Source: Dryocola clanedunensis_A
Lineage (GTDB): Bacteria > Pseudomonadota > Gammaproteobacteria > Enterobacterales > Enterobacteriaceae
Length of the DNA: 64,000 nucleotides
NCBI GenBank assembly: GCA_038405435.1
Contig: JBBYHZ010000001.1
Strand: one strand, 5' to 3'
This document shows, piece by piece, positions 1 through 8,586 of this stretch. The stretch's first letter is position 1; every line of letters starts with the position of its first letter. The notes beneath the pieces were generated by a model. The model made no database searches, was not told the DNA's origin, and saw only the letters and a program-made list of their open reading frames with translations. Both the position numbers and the translations under genes were made by a program.

Positions 1-543
1 GCGGTGGTAGCAGGGCTGACGCTGGCGGGCGCTTCTGCGGTTTCCCACGACCTGTACGCCAACGTGTTCCGCAAAGGGGCTTCCGAGCGCGACGAAATTC
101 GCGTCTCGAAAATCACCGTGCTGATCCTCGGCGTGGTCGCCATTGCGCTGGGCATTCTGTTCGAGAAGCAGAACATCGCCTTCATGGTGGGGCTGGCCTT
201 CTCCATCGCCGCGAGCTGTAACTTCCCGATTATCCTGCTGTCCATGTACTGGTCGAAGCTGACCACGCGCGGCGCGATGATTGGCGGCTGGCTCGGCCTG
301 CTGACGGCGGTGATTCTGATGATCCTCGGCCCGACGGTATGGGTGCAGGTTCTGGGCCACGCGACGGCTATCTTCCCGTACGAATACCCGGCGCTGTTCT
401 CGATTCTGGTGGCGTTTGTGGGGATTTGGGTCTTCTCGGCGACCGATAACAGCCCGGAAGGCAATCTGGAACGCGAGAAGTTCCGCGCCCAGTTCATCCG
501 TTCCCAGACCGGGATCGGCATTGAACAGGGCCGCGCTCACTAA
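1..543 (+). CDS. actP: Acetate/glycolate:cation symporter ActP, C-terminal part
   Basis: The reading frame is open from base 1, so the gene begins outside the window; 180 codons plus the stop remain of a protein usually near 550 residues. The visible part has four or five hydrophobic segments and ends in a charged cytoplasmic tail, as in the sodium:solute symporter (SSS) family member ActP. That inner-membrane protein takes up acetate and glycolate, and in E. coli it is the last gene of acs-yjcH-actP. A strong hairpin follows the stop. In E. coli yjcF and yjcE come next; here a CidA/CidB pair and a wza-wzb-wzc set intervene. Identification rests on the tail sequence and on synteny with yjcE and ghxP. 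Confidence 0.93.
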   Translation, partial: AVVAGLTLAGASAVSHDLYANVFRKGASERDEIRVSKITVLILGVVAIALGILFEKQNIAFMVGLAFSIAASCNFPIILLSMYWSKLTTRGAMIGGWLGLLTAVILMILGPTVWVQVLGHATAIFPYEYPALFSILVAFVGIWVFSATDNSPEGNLEREKFRAQFIRSQTGIGIEQGRAH

Positions 544-552
544 GCTCTCTAT

Positions 553-577
553 CCCGGCGCGCTCTGCGCCGGGTTCT
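553..577 (+). terminator. Terminator after actP
   Basis: CCCGGCGC at 553-560 pairs with GCGCCGGG at 566-573 around a 5-base loop, followed by a short T-rich run. It lies between the actP stop and the 3' end of the convergent LrgB-type gene, so it may serve both. Confidence 0.75.
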
Positions 578-1267
578 TTAAAACATCAGCCAGCCAATCA
601 CCGGCGCGCCAACCACCATCACGACCCCGGACAGCATCATCACCAGGCTGGCAACCACGCCCTCTTCCGGCCCAATTTCATAGGAGCGCGCGGTCCCGGC
701 ACCGTGAGAAGCCGCCCCAAACCCCGCACCTTTCGCCATCCCGGCACGAATGGAAAGACGCAGAAACAGGACGTCCCCCACCGCCATACCAAACACCCCG
801 GTGATCACTACGAAGAGCGCCACCAGCTCCGGCTGCGCGCCGATGGGCTTTGCCGCCGCCAGCGCGAAAGGCGTAGTGATGGAGCGAACGGCAAGGCTGC
901 GCTGGATAACTTCAGAGAGCGTAAACAGGCGCGCCAGCCAGACCGAACTGGTGACGGCGACCACCGTGGCGGTGACCACGCCCGCGGTCAGGGACATCCA
1001 GTGACGCTTAATAACGTGAAGATTGTCATAGACCGGCACCGCGAAGGCGATAGTGGCCGGGCCGAGCAGCCACATCAGCCAGCGCGACTCCCCCATGTAA
1101 TTCTGGTATGAGATATGCGCCACAATCAGCATCAGCACCAGCAGCAGCGGCGTGAGGACCAGCGGCATCAGGGGTAATTTATGAAAGCGACGGTAGAGCT
1201 TTTTATTGGCGTAGTAGAGCACCAGCGTGATAACCAGGCACAGCACGCTCAGCTGGAATTTATTCAC
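578..1267 (-). CDS. LrgB/CidB family membrane protein
   Basis: About 229 residues with several membrane segments. The family signature is present as the stretch SITTPFALAAAK and, further on, GAASHGAGTARSYE. LrgB/CidB proteins are inner-membrane partners of CidA/LrgA holin-like proteins; in Gram-positive bacteria the pair modulates autolysis and overflow metabolism, and the plant homologue carries glycolate. The chosen start is the GTG at 1267, which overlaps the end of the upstream cidA-like gene by 8 bases (GTGAATAA), a typical translationally coupled layout; a start at 1303 would add 12 unrelated residues. E. coli YohK is the nearest K-12 relative, but this locus differs. Next to actP, an acetate-linked role is conceivable, as an inference only. 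Confidence 0.88.
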   Translation of the reverse strand: MNKFQLSVLCLVITLVLYYANKKLYRRFHKLPLMPLVLTPLLLVLMLIVAHISYQNYMGESRWLMWLLGPATIAFAVPVYDNLHVIKRHWMSLTAGVVTATVVAVTSSVWLARLFTLSEVIQRSLAVRSITTPFALAAAKPIGAQPELVALFVVITGVFGMAVGDVLFLRLSIRAGMAKGAGFGAASHGAGTARSYEIGPEEGVVASLVMMLSGVVMVVGAPVIGWLMF

Positions 1268-1685
1268 CGCGAGCCTGCCTGCGGGCTTCACGGGCCAGCT
1301 CAAAGCGATAGACCTTATCCACCACCAGCGCGGTCAGCCCCAGTACCAGCAGGGTGCTGATGGCAATGACCAGAAATATCCGCCAGCCGTCCACCATCAG
1401 CAGCTGCAGGTAATTGACCACCGCGACCACCGCGGGCACAAAAAAGAGCAGCATTTCGGCCAGCAGCCAGCGCGACCCTTCGCGCACCCACTTCAGCGGC
1501 ACAACCCGGCAGATAATGAGCATCAGCAGCAATAACATGCCGACGATATTGGCAGGAAGCGGCAGATGCCAGCGGTCAACGGCCCACTGGGCGAGGATAA
1601 ATAAGCCCGCATACAGGGCGACCTGGACGGGCACCTGAATGCGGTTAACAACTGAAGGCGTAAAACGTCTTAACGCCACGGCCAT
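1260..1685 (-). CDS. CidA/LrgA family holin-like protein
   Basis: A 141-residue protein with four hydrophobic segments (about residues 22-38, 43-62, 75-95 and 102-122) and a basic C-terminus. The segment LPLPANIVGMLLLL is characteristic of the CidA/LrgA family, whose members oligomerise in the inner membrane in a holin-like way. It is the first gene of a two-gene operon with the LrgB-type gene, which it overlaps by 8 bases. The 81-bp gap upstream leads to the 3' end of wzc, so its promoter must lie there or it is read through from the wza operon. A divergent LysR gene at 5.8 kb is a candidate regulator (CidR-like), now separated from it by the export genes. Confidence 0.88.
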   Translation of the reverse strand: MAVALRRFTPSVVNRIQVPVQVALYAGLFILAQWAVDRWHLPLPANIVGMLLLLMLIICRVVPLKWVREGSRWLLAEMLLFFVPAVVAVVNYLQLLMVDGWRIFLVIAISTLLVLGLTALVVDKVYRFELAREARRQARGE

Positions 1686-1766
1686 GGTTATACAACTCCG
1701 CGATAAACGAGAGCCGCATTATAGGAGGGCCGCAGCGCCAAAAATAATGAATTAAAAGCATTGCAC

Positions 1767-3908
1767 CTATAGTGGTGCGGAATAGTTGCTGTGGCCGTAG
1801 GCGGAGGGGCTGCCCTCGTGAACGGCGTTAAACACCACCCCATCCAGCGTGATATTGCACTTTGAAAAGCGGCTCAGCGCAATATCCAGATCCCTGAGGT
1901 TATTGGTTTTATAACGCAGCACCAGCAGCGCCAGGCCAACGTGCTGCGCGACGATAGCCGCATCGGTAATGGGCAAAATGGGCGGCGTATCGATTATCAC
2001 GTAGTCGTACTGCTGCTGCGCCCACGTCAGCATCGGCAGAAAGTGCTGGCTCATCAAAAGCTCCGACGAGTGCGCCGAGCTTTCCCCGGTCGAGATAAAA
2101 TCCAGCCCCGGATGGCCGGTAGTCTGAATGGCCTCAGCGGCGTCGAGCCTGCCCTTCAGGATGTCCGCCACGCCCTGGGTTTTACGCATGCCAAGCAGCT
2201 CGTGCAGGTATCCACGGCGAAGATCGGCGTCAATCAGCAGAATGCTTTTTCCCGCGTCCGCCATCACCGCAGCCAGATTGCTGCTGATAAATGTTTTTCC
2301 CACGCCGGAGGTGGCGCTGGAAATCATGATGATGTTTTTGTTCTGCTTGTGCACCAGTGAGATAAAAATGCCGGTACGCAGGCTGCGCAGCGCTTCGATA
2401 GCCAGATCTTCCGGGTGCGCTTTGCTCAGCCAGTCTTCCCGGCCAGGATGCTGGTTATTTTTCAGGTGTCGGGTTTTGGCATACAGCCACTTGCTCAGCG
2501 GCACGGACCCCAGCACGCTGACGCCCCGCTTCTCAATGAGCTTCGTATCATCAAGGGGGCCGCGCAGGATATGCATCAGCATAGACCAGCCGCAGGACAC
2601 CACGAGTCCGAACAGGCCCCCGAGCACCAGAATCAGCCCCTTCTTGCTGCCGACGGGAAGCGGATCGCTGACCGCTTCATCAACAATCCTGACGTTCGCT
2701 ACCGTGCTGGCCTTCGCAATGCTCAACTCCTGCTGTTTGGACAGCAGCTGCATATAGATTTCCTGCTCTGCTTCCACATCGCGCTTTATGCTGACGTAGT
2801 CCTGCTGCGTTTTAGGGATGGTGGCGATCTGCTGGTTTAGTTCACGCTTCTCTTTTTCAAGCAGGGCATCTTTTTCCATCAGCGAGCGGTAGAGCGGATG
2901 ACCTTTGGTGTAATGCTTAGAAAGCTCGATTCTGGCAAGCTGCAGCTCATTTTGCTGCGCCTGAAGGGTGACCAGCGACTCGAGGATATTTTTCGCCTCA
3001 AGGGGCAAATCCACCGAGCCGTTAACCTGCATAAACCGATGCAGCTTCTGGTCAGCCTGACGCAGCCGCTGCTGGGTGCCGGGAAGTAAATTATTCACGA
3101 ACTCAAGGCTTTTGGAGGTTTCTTCGGCCTTGCGCGCAATATTATCCTTCATGTAATTCTGGCTGATACTGTTGAGGATGCGCATATTGTTCCGCTTGTC
3201 GAAGCCGGAAAAGGTGACGCTCAGCAGACCGCTCTCTTTGCCCTGCTCGGCGGCATTCAGGTGCTTAAGCAGATCGCGGGTGACATTAAACCGCGAATGC
3301 TCGATCAGGTTAAATTTTGTCCCGGCAGGAGCAGCAATGCTCGCAACATTAATTTTTATGCCGTTTGCGCTTACCGGCTGATTTGTTTTGCCCACCAGCG
3401 GCTCGGCTCCGGCGAAGCTCAGTTTATAGCTGTCCGGGGACGTGACGGTAAGCGTCCAGGCTTCATCTTCATATTCCGGTGGAACATCAAACTGAACAAC
3501 GCGGACGCTTTTTTCGGTCGTATCCTGAAATAAATCCAGTAACGCCCCAATTACCGGCACCTGTTTCTGCGTGACTTCAATCTGCAACCCTAAATCAGCA
3601 ATCGTTTGATTTAGGACGCGCCGGGAAGTCAGAATGCCAATTTCCGTTGGGGTAGAAGATGCATTCATATCAAAGGGGCTGAGGAATTTACCGATCAGAC
3701 TGTTGGCGCTATTTTTTTCAACCTGGATTAAGACGCTGGCGCTATATACCGGCTTCTGCGTAGTGGTATATAAAAAGGCAAGCAGTAAAAATGCCAGCGT
3801 TGTAAAGATGATTTTATATTTATTTGCATAAAACAGCGCCAGCAGGCTCAGGAGATCGATTTCCTCATCCCGGCTCATTAAGGTTTGCAGATTCTTTTCC
3901 AGGTTCAT
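1767..3908 (-). CDS. wzc: Wzc/Etk-type polysaccharide co-polymerase and BY-kinase
   Basis: A 713-residue inner-membrane protein with the usual Wzc plan: N-terminal Wzz-like domain, first membrane segment near residues 33-49, a long periplasmic region with coiled-coil helices (about 255-400), second membrane segment near 424-447, then a cytosolic bacterial tyrosine kinase. The kinase shows Walker A (SATSGVGKTF, 531-540), Walker A' (LLIDADLRR, 557-565) and Walker B (YVIIDTPP, 635-642). Such kinases control export and chain length of capsule-type polysaccharide through cycles of autophosphorylation on a C-terminal tyrosine cluster. That cluster is almost missing: only Y704 and Y709 lie in the last 13 residues. 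It follows wzb after a 20-base gap. Wzc and Etk cannot be told apart from sequence alone. Confidence 0.92.
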   Translation of the reverse strand: MNLEKNLQTLMSRDEEIDLLSLLALFYANKYKIIFTTLAFLLLAFLYTTTQKPVYSASVLIQVEKNSANSLIGKFLSPFDMNASSTPTEIGILTSRRVLNQTIADLGLQIEVTQKQVPVIGALLDLFQDTTEKSVRVVQFDVPPEYEDEAWTLTVTSPDSYKLSFAGAEPLVGKTNQPVSANGIKINVASIAAPAGTKFNLIEHSRFNVTRDLLKHLNAAEQGKESGLLSVTFSGFDKRNNMRILNSISQNYMKDNIARKAEETSKSLEFVNNLLPGTQQRLRQADQKLHRFMQVNGSVDLPLEAKNILESLVTLQAQQNELQLARIELSKHYTKGHPLYRSLMEKDALLEKEKRELNQQIATIPKTQQDYVSIKRDVEAEQEIYMQLLSKQQELSIAKASTVANVRIVDEAVSDPLPVGSKKGLILVLGGLFGLVVSCGWSMLMHILRGPLDDTKLIEKRGVSVLGSVPLSKWLYAKTRHLKNNQHPGREDWLSKAHPEDLAIEALRSLRTGIFISLVHKQNKNIIMISSATSGVGKTFISSNLAAVMADAGKSILLIDADLRRGYLHELLGMRKTQGVADILKGRLDAAEAIQTTGHPGLDFISTGESSAHSSELLMSQHFLPMLTWAQQQYDYVIIDTPPILPITDAAIVAQHVGLALLVLRYKTNNLRDLDIALSRFSKCNITLDGVVFNAVHEGSPSAYGHSNYSAPL

Positions 3909-3928
3909 TAATGTTCATCCGTGACGTT

Positions 3929-4363
3929 TCAAGGGCCTAATGCTTTTCCCCAGGCATTAGCGGCATAGCTAATTGTTTGATAGATAATTTGATAATACTC
4001 TCTGCTTTTTTGATAAGGGTCCGGAATATCATTCCGGCCCGCCATCTGGCTGAACAGCAAAGACCTGCCGCTTAGCTGCGGATAAAGCTGCTTGATAAGC
4101 CGCAGGTGGCCGCTTTCCATGGCCAGTATCAAATCGTGCTGGAGAGCCGATTCGAGCGTGAATTTCTCCGCCCGGTGATCCGCTATATCCATGCCGTTCT
4201 CGCGGGCAACGGAACTCATAACGGCATCCACCGGCATATCTGGCCGCGCCTCAAGCCCGACCGAATTGACAACGATTCCGGGGAGCAGGGATCGCAAAAG
4301 TCGTTCCCCCATCGGGGAACGGCAGATATTCCCCATGCAGACAACCAGCACTGACTTTATCAC
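3929..4363 (-). CDS. wzb: Low molecular weight protein-tyrosine phosphatase Wzb/Etp
   Basis: A 144-residue cytosolic phosphatase. The P-loop CMGNICRS carries the nucleophile C9 and R15, and the general-acid loop DPY is at 115-117, so the catalytic set is complete. Wzb/Etp enzymes dephosphorylate the tyrosine tail of the cognate Wzc/Etk kinase and keep export cycling. It starts with GTG at 4363, overlapping the stop of wza (GTGA), which implies translational coupling; wzc follows 20 bases later. The partner kinase here has only two tail tyrosines, so the extent of its substrate is uncertain. Confidence 0.93.
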   Translation of the reverse strand: MIKSVLVVCMGNICRSPMGERLLRSLLPGIVVNSVGLEARPDMPVDAVMSSVARENGMDIADHRAEKFTLESALQHDLILAMESGHLRLIKQLYPQLSGRSLLFSQMAGRNDIPDPYQKSREYYQIIYQTISYAANAWGKALGP

Positions 4364-5505
4364 CCGCCCCCCCAGTTCCTGATAAGCCTTGCCGCCTCGG
4401 TCATGTCTTTCACGCCGCTGATTGTCGGCACCAGCTGGGCAATGACGCGGTTCCAGCGGGCAACCGGAGCAGTGGTGACATAGACGATGTCATAAGGCTC
4501 AAGCTCGAAACCCGTCCCCAGCACAAGGGCGCTGGCGTCACTGGCATCCAGCTGGTAGATAGCGGCAATTTTATTCTCTTCTGCTTTGGTTTTCTGAGCG
4601 CGAATGACGAAAATACCTGTGGCATCCGAAGTTGACTGATTTATCCCTTGCGCATGGCCCAGCGCCTCGGTAAGGGTCATGCCGCTGCTGTCCATTTTCA
4701 GCACCGTTTGTTTATTTACTTCACCCATGACAAAAATTTTCAGATCGTCATTGCGGGGAATATAAAGAACGTCCCCCGCCAGCAATAAGCGGTTTTGCAT
4801 CAGGTCGCCGGATTTAAGCAGCGCTTTCATTGAAAGCGTCTCTTTATTGCCTTTATGGATCAGTACGGCATTATTCCAGTCGGCGGCTTCCGTCAGCCCA
4901 CCGGCCTGGTTAAGGGCATCAATGATCGTTAAGGGGACGTTGGTAATGGGCTGCTGGCCGCTTTTTACCACCTCACCTGTGATATAGGCTTTTTGGGAGT
5001 GGAAGCTGGCAATGCTGACATCAACCTGCGGGGATTCAATCCAGGGCGCAAGCTTAGTGGTTAATACCTGCCTTACCTGTTCTAATGTTTTCCCCTGCAC
5101 CTTAATTTTACCCGCGTAGGGATAGAAAATGGTGCCGTCGGCCTGCACCCAGTTTCCCGAATCGCTGGCGCTGCGGTACTGCCCGGCGGGCGTCGTCAGT
5201 TCGGGATGATCCCACACCGTAACCGTTAGAATATCGCCCACGCCTATACGATAGACATATGCCTGCACCTGCTTGTCCAGCGAACTATTATTTTGCGGGG
5301 TGGCTTTCACCGTGGAAAGAGAGGCAACAAGCTGAGGAGTAATAGCATATACGCTAAATAAATCTTCGATATTAGCCTGCGCGTCTGCGGCGTTAACTTT
5401 CGCTTTTCCGGAGACATCCAGATGTGTTCCTGGAGAAAATGAACATCCAGAAACAATGAGCATCCCCAATAAAAGGAACAGATGCGCAGGCGCTATTTTA
5501 TCCAT
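4360..5505 (-). CDS. wza: Outer-membrane polysaccharide export lipoprotein Wza/GfcE
   Basis: Wza-type proteins form an octameric channel that carries capsule or group 4 polysaccharide across the outer membrane. Starting at the ATG at 5505 gives 381 residues, matching the family (about 379), with a signal peptide ending in the lipobox VSGC, lipidated Cys at 21. A longer open frame runs up to 5655 but adds 50 residues in front of a normal lipoprotein signal. The polysaccharide export domain (about 90-180) and later ligand-binding repeats follow. It is the first gene of wza-wzb-wzc. No wzx, wzy or glycosyltransferase gene accompanies it, so the exported polymer cannot be named. This block looks AT-richer than its flanks. 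Confidence 0.92.
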   Translation of the reverse strand: MDKIAPAHLFLLLGMLIVSGCSFSPGTHLDVSGKAKVNAADAQANIEDLFSVYAITPQLVASLSTVKATPQNNSSLDKQVQAYVYRIGVGDILTVTVWDHPELTTPAGQYRSASDSGNWVQADGTIFYPYAGKIKVQGKTLEQVRQVLTTKLAPWIESPQVDVSIASFHSQKAYITGEVVKSGQQPITNVPLTIIDALNQAGGLTEAADWNNAVLIHKGNKETLSMKALLKSGDLMQNRLLLAGDVLYIPRNDDLKIFVMGEVNKQTVLKMDSSGMTLTEALGHAQGINQSTSDATGIFVIRAQKTKAEENKIAAIYQLDASDASALVLGTGFELEPYDIVYVTTAPVARWNRVIAQLVPTISGVKDMTEAARLIRNWGGG

Positions 5506-5827
5506 TACCACCACACTCAGAGTCGTCCATAAACAAAAATATAATTGCCATTCGCAAATAAAATATATGGCATCCCGCCAGTTCGTGAATATCATATAAA
5601 AAACCACACCTGTCAATGCAGCTTGCGGCTCCCCCCGCCTAAAATAGGAAAACACCCAGGATTATTTACATATGAATAAATTATATTACAACGCTTAATG
5701 TGTATATTAATCATTACTTAATAAATATATTTAATAACTTCCCCCTTACGCACGGGATTAATTTCCTTAAGACACTGCAAAGAATAGACATTATGAATTA
5801 GAATGAAGACAGGCATAGACATAGGGA
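5506..5827. promoter_or_regulatory. AT-rich divergent intergenic region, wza / LysR gene
   Basis: About 320 bases between the divergent wza and LysR genes. The stretch 5660-5800 is strikingly AT-rich, with many TTAAT/ATTAA runs, unlike the GC-rich neighbours. That suits a silenced or horizontally acquired promoter region, but I cannot name a specific operator. I saw no clear JUMPstart or RcsAB motif and no small gene with a ribosome-binding site. Confidence 0.4.
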
Positions 5828-6724
5828 ATGACCATGGATATCAGAACGCTTCGCTACTTTGTAGAAGTCGTCCGCCAGCAGAGTTTTACCCGCGCAGCGG
5901 AAAAGATGTTTGTCACCCAGCCCACCATCAGCAAAATGCTGCGCAACCTGGAAGACGAGCTGGGCTGTACCCTGCTGATCCGCGACGGCCGCAAGCTGCT
6001 GCTCACCGATACGGGACAGGTGGTGTTTCAGCGTGGCCTGGCGATTCTGGCAGAGTTTCGCCAGCTGGAAGCCGAACTGGGCGACATCAACCATCTGAAT
6101 AAGGGCGTGCTGCGGCTGGGTATTCCGCCGATGGTGGGTATGCTGATGACCGGGCCCATCGGCCTGTATCGCCAGCGCTACCCCGGCGTAGAGCTGAAAA
6201 TTTCTGAATTTGGCGGCCTGACGGTGCAGCAGGCGGTGATAAACGGCGAGCTGGATTTAGCCATGACGGCGTTCCCCACCGAAGACGAAAACCTATTCTG
6301 CCGCCTGCCGCTCTTTCGCCACCGCCTGTGCGTGCTGGTGCCCCGCTCCGGCCAGTGGATGTCGCGCACCAGCGTCGATCCGGGTGAGCTTGCCGCCCAC
6401 CCGCTGCTGATTTACAACGAAGACTTTGCCCTCAGCCGCCAGCTAATCCAGCTCTTTCAGGAGCACGGATTTACGCCGCAAATTGCCGTACGCAGCGGGC
6501 AGTGGGATTTTCTTGCGTCGATGGTGCAGGCGGGCATCGGCATCGCTATTCTGCCGGAGCCGATCTGCGAAAAACTGGATAAATCCACGCTGATGTGGCT
6601 GCCGTTAAACAGCCAGTTAAGCTGGCAGTTAGAGATGATCTGGCGGGAGGGTGTTTATATCTCCCAGAGCGCACAGGCGTGGATTGCCTGCTGCAAAGAG
6701 TTCTGGCCGACGGTTGAAAACTAG
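5828..6724 (+). CDS. LysR-family transcriptional regulator
   Basis: A 298-residue LysR-type regulator: N-terminal winged helix-turn-helix (about residues 4-62, containing SFTRAAEKMFVTQPTISKMLRNLE), then a periplasmic-binding-protein-like effector domain (about 90-295). Two ATGs lie two codons apart (5828 and 5834); the second, giving MDIRTLRYF, is the more typical LysR start. It is transcribed away from wza and the cidAB pair and toward the 3' end of yjcE. LysR genes of the CidR type commonly sit divergently beside cidAB, and this one most likely had that role before the export genes came between. The target genes and the effector are inferences. Confidence 0.85.
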   Translation: MTMDIRTLRYFVEVVRQQSFTRAAEKMFVTQPTISKMLRNLEDELGCTLLIRDGRKLLLTDTGQVVFQRGLAILAEFRQLEAELGDINHLNKGVLRLGIPPMVGMLMTGPIGLYRQRYPGVELKISEFGGLTVQQAVINGELDLAMTAFPTEDENLFCRLPLFRHRLCVLVPRSGQWMSRTSVDPGELAAHPLLIYNEDFALSRQLIQLFQEHGFTPQIAVRSGQWDFLASMVQAGIGIAILPEPICEKLDKSTLMWLPLNSQLSWQLEMIWREGVYISQSAQAWIACCKEFWPTVEN

Positions 6725-6790
6725 CGGCTGGTGGATGACGCTGGTGATTAACCACTCTACGGTCAGGTTAGCACCAGCGTCGCTTGCGGA

Positions 6791-8437
6791 TTAATGCTGC
6801 TCGACTAACAGCGCCTCCAGCAAATCCAGGTCGTGCAGCAGCTTCATCAGCGTGTCATTGCTGATTTTTTGCGTCGCGCGCAGATGATAAAGCTCGGCAC
6901 GTTCTGAGCGTAAAGCCGCCAGTCGGAAGCGCCGCTCGAGGTTCTCTTCCAGCACGCTGCTCTCCACGTCGTTGCGCCCGTCGGCACGGCGGCGCAGATT
7001 CCCGATGACCCGCGAACTCACCTCTTTGAGCAGCTGATCGTCGATATTCTCTTTGGTGTCCGCCGCCAGCCGCTCTTCCATCTTCTGGATCGCGACAATC
7101 GCCACCTCCGCCGTTGCCGAGCGGGCCAGCCGCTCCTCCGTACGGGCGACCGCTTTGTCCGGCACATCTACGTTACGCAGCAGGATCGGCAGCATCACCA
7201 CGCCCACCAGCAGCGAGAAGAGAATGACCCCCGCAGACAGGAATATCAGCTCATAGCGCGCCGGGAAGGGTGAGCCATCCCCCAACAGCAGCGGAATAGA
7301 GAGCACGCCCGCAAGGGTTATCGCCCCTCGCACGCCCGCGAAAGAGGCGATGGCCAGCTCGCGCGTCGTATAGTTGCCAAACTCCAGCGGCCGCTTTTTC
7401 AGGAAGCGCAGGCTGAGGCGCTTCATCGACCACAGCCACAGGAAGCGCACGCCAATCAGCGCGATGTAAATCAGCCCGATATCCAGGAACAGCATCCACA
7501 GCTCCACGTTTGGATCGGCGTTTGCCGCAGCGACGGAGGTTTCGAGAATGCCCGGCAGCTGTAGTCCCAGCAGCAGGAAGACCATGCCGTTGAAGACAAA
7601 CTCCAGCATCGCCCAGACGCTGTTAGCACGCAGGCGCATCGCCAGCGGCGCGCTGCGCAGCACGCCGGAACGGGTAATGGTCATCCCCGCCGCCACGGCA
7701 GCCAGAATGCCCGACACGCCGATGTGCTCGGCAATCAGATAGGAGGCGAACGGCAGCAGAAGCAGCAGCAGGATTTGCGTGGCGGGCTCATCGCCGCTCC
7801 AGCGGCTCATCAGGCGCAGTGATTTACCGTACAGCCAGCTCACCGCAATGCCCGCCAGCAGGCCGCCGATGGCAACCTTAAAGAACTCGAGCGTTGCGCC
7901 ACCCACGGTGAATACCATGGTGCCAACCGCAACGGCGACGGCCATCTTCAGCGAGACCAGGCCAGAGGCGTCGTTCATCAGCGCCTCGCCCTGCAATATC
8001 CCCATGATTTTCTTTGGGATACGCCCTTCGCCGACAATGCCCGACAGCGCCACGGCATCCGTTGGCGACAGCACCGCCGCCAGCGCAAAGGCCGGGATCA
8101 GCGGAATGCCCGGTACGAGGTAGTAAATCAGGAAGCCAATGCCGACCACGGTGACCAGCACCAGTACCAGCGCCAGGCCGATTATTTCCCGCCCGTGGTT
8201 CAGAAACTCGTGGGTTGGCGTCTTCCAGCCGTCCGCAAACAGCAGCGGCGGAATGAACAGCACGAGGAACAGCTCGGGGTTGAAATCGACGTGCAAACCG
8301 AAGTGGGGCCAGGCCAGTACCGCACCAATGGCGATTTGCATTAACGGCAGCGGGATCTGGAACGGCAGCATACGCGTCGCGACCCCGGAGAGTGAAACCA
8401 CAAGGGTCATGATGAGAATGGTAAAGAAAATTTCCAT
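6791..8437 (-). CDS. yjcE: CPA1-family Na+/H+ antiporter YjcE
   Basis: A 548-residue inner-membrane protein with about 12 membrane segments over the first 400 residues and a charged, helical cytosolic tail (about 430-548). The cation-exchange core shows ALSPTDAVALSGI and, further on, GEALMNDASGLV, with the Asp residues typical of CPA1 exchangers. E. coli YjcE has almost the same length (549) and the same neighbour ghxP, though its transport activity is poorly characterised. The gene converges with the LysR gene. It is likely monocistronic; the 149-bp gap to ghxP holds a hairpin that ends ghxP transcription. Confidence 0.92.
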   Translation of the reverse strand: MEIFFTILIMTLVVSLSGVATRMLPFQIPLPLMQIAIGAVLAWPHFGLHVDFNPELFLVLFIPPLLFADGWKTPTHEFLNHGREIIGLALVLVLVTVVGIGFLIYYLVPGIPLIPAFALAAVLSPTDAVALSGIVGEGRIPKKIMGILQGEALMNDASGLVSLKMAVAVAVGTMVFTVGGATLEFFKVAIGGLLAGIAVSWLYGKSLRLMSRWSGDEPATQILLLLLLPFASYLIAEHIGVSGILAAVAAGMTITRSGVLRSAPLAMRLRANSVWAMLEFVFNGMVFLLLGLQLPGILETSVAAANADPNVELWMLFLDIGLIYIALIGVRFLWLWSMKRLSLRFLKKRPLEFGNYTTRELAIASFAGVRGAITLAGVLSIPLLLGDGSPFPARYELIFLSAGVILFSLLVGVVMLPILLRNVDVPDKAVARTEERLARSATAEVAIVAIQKMEERLAADTKENIDDQLLKEVSSRVIGNLRRRADGRNDVESSVLEENLERRFRLAALRSERAELYHLRATQKISNDTLMKLLHDLDLLEALLVEQH

Positions 8438-8551
8438 GCTTTCCTTCAGTTCGGTGTGTTGTGAAGCCCTTTTTTCAGGAGGTTGCTCCCATAATAGAAC
8501 AACTTTCTACACCGGAAGGAAACAGGAAATGCCTTGAAGGAAAAGAAGCGT

Positions 8552-8574
8552 GCGGGTTACAGGACGTAACCCGC
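8552..8574 (-). terminator. Terminator after ghxP
   Basis: GCGGGTTAC (8552-8560) pairs with GTAACCCGC (8566-8574). Read on the minus strand it follows the ghxP stop and is trailed by a T-rich stretch (complement of 8540-8546). Confidence 0.6.
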
Positions 8575-8586
8575 AAGAGATAAGAG

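Noticed and set aside
5506..5827. JUMPstart/ops or RcsAB element ahead of wza
   Set aside because: I looked for GGCGGTAG and the Rcs consensus and found no match better than chance.
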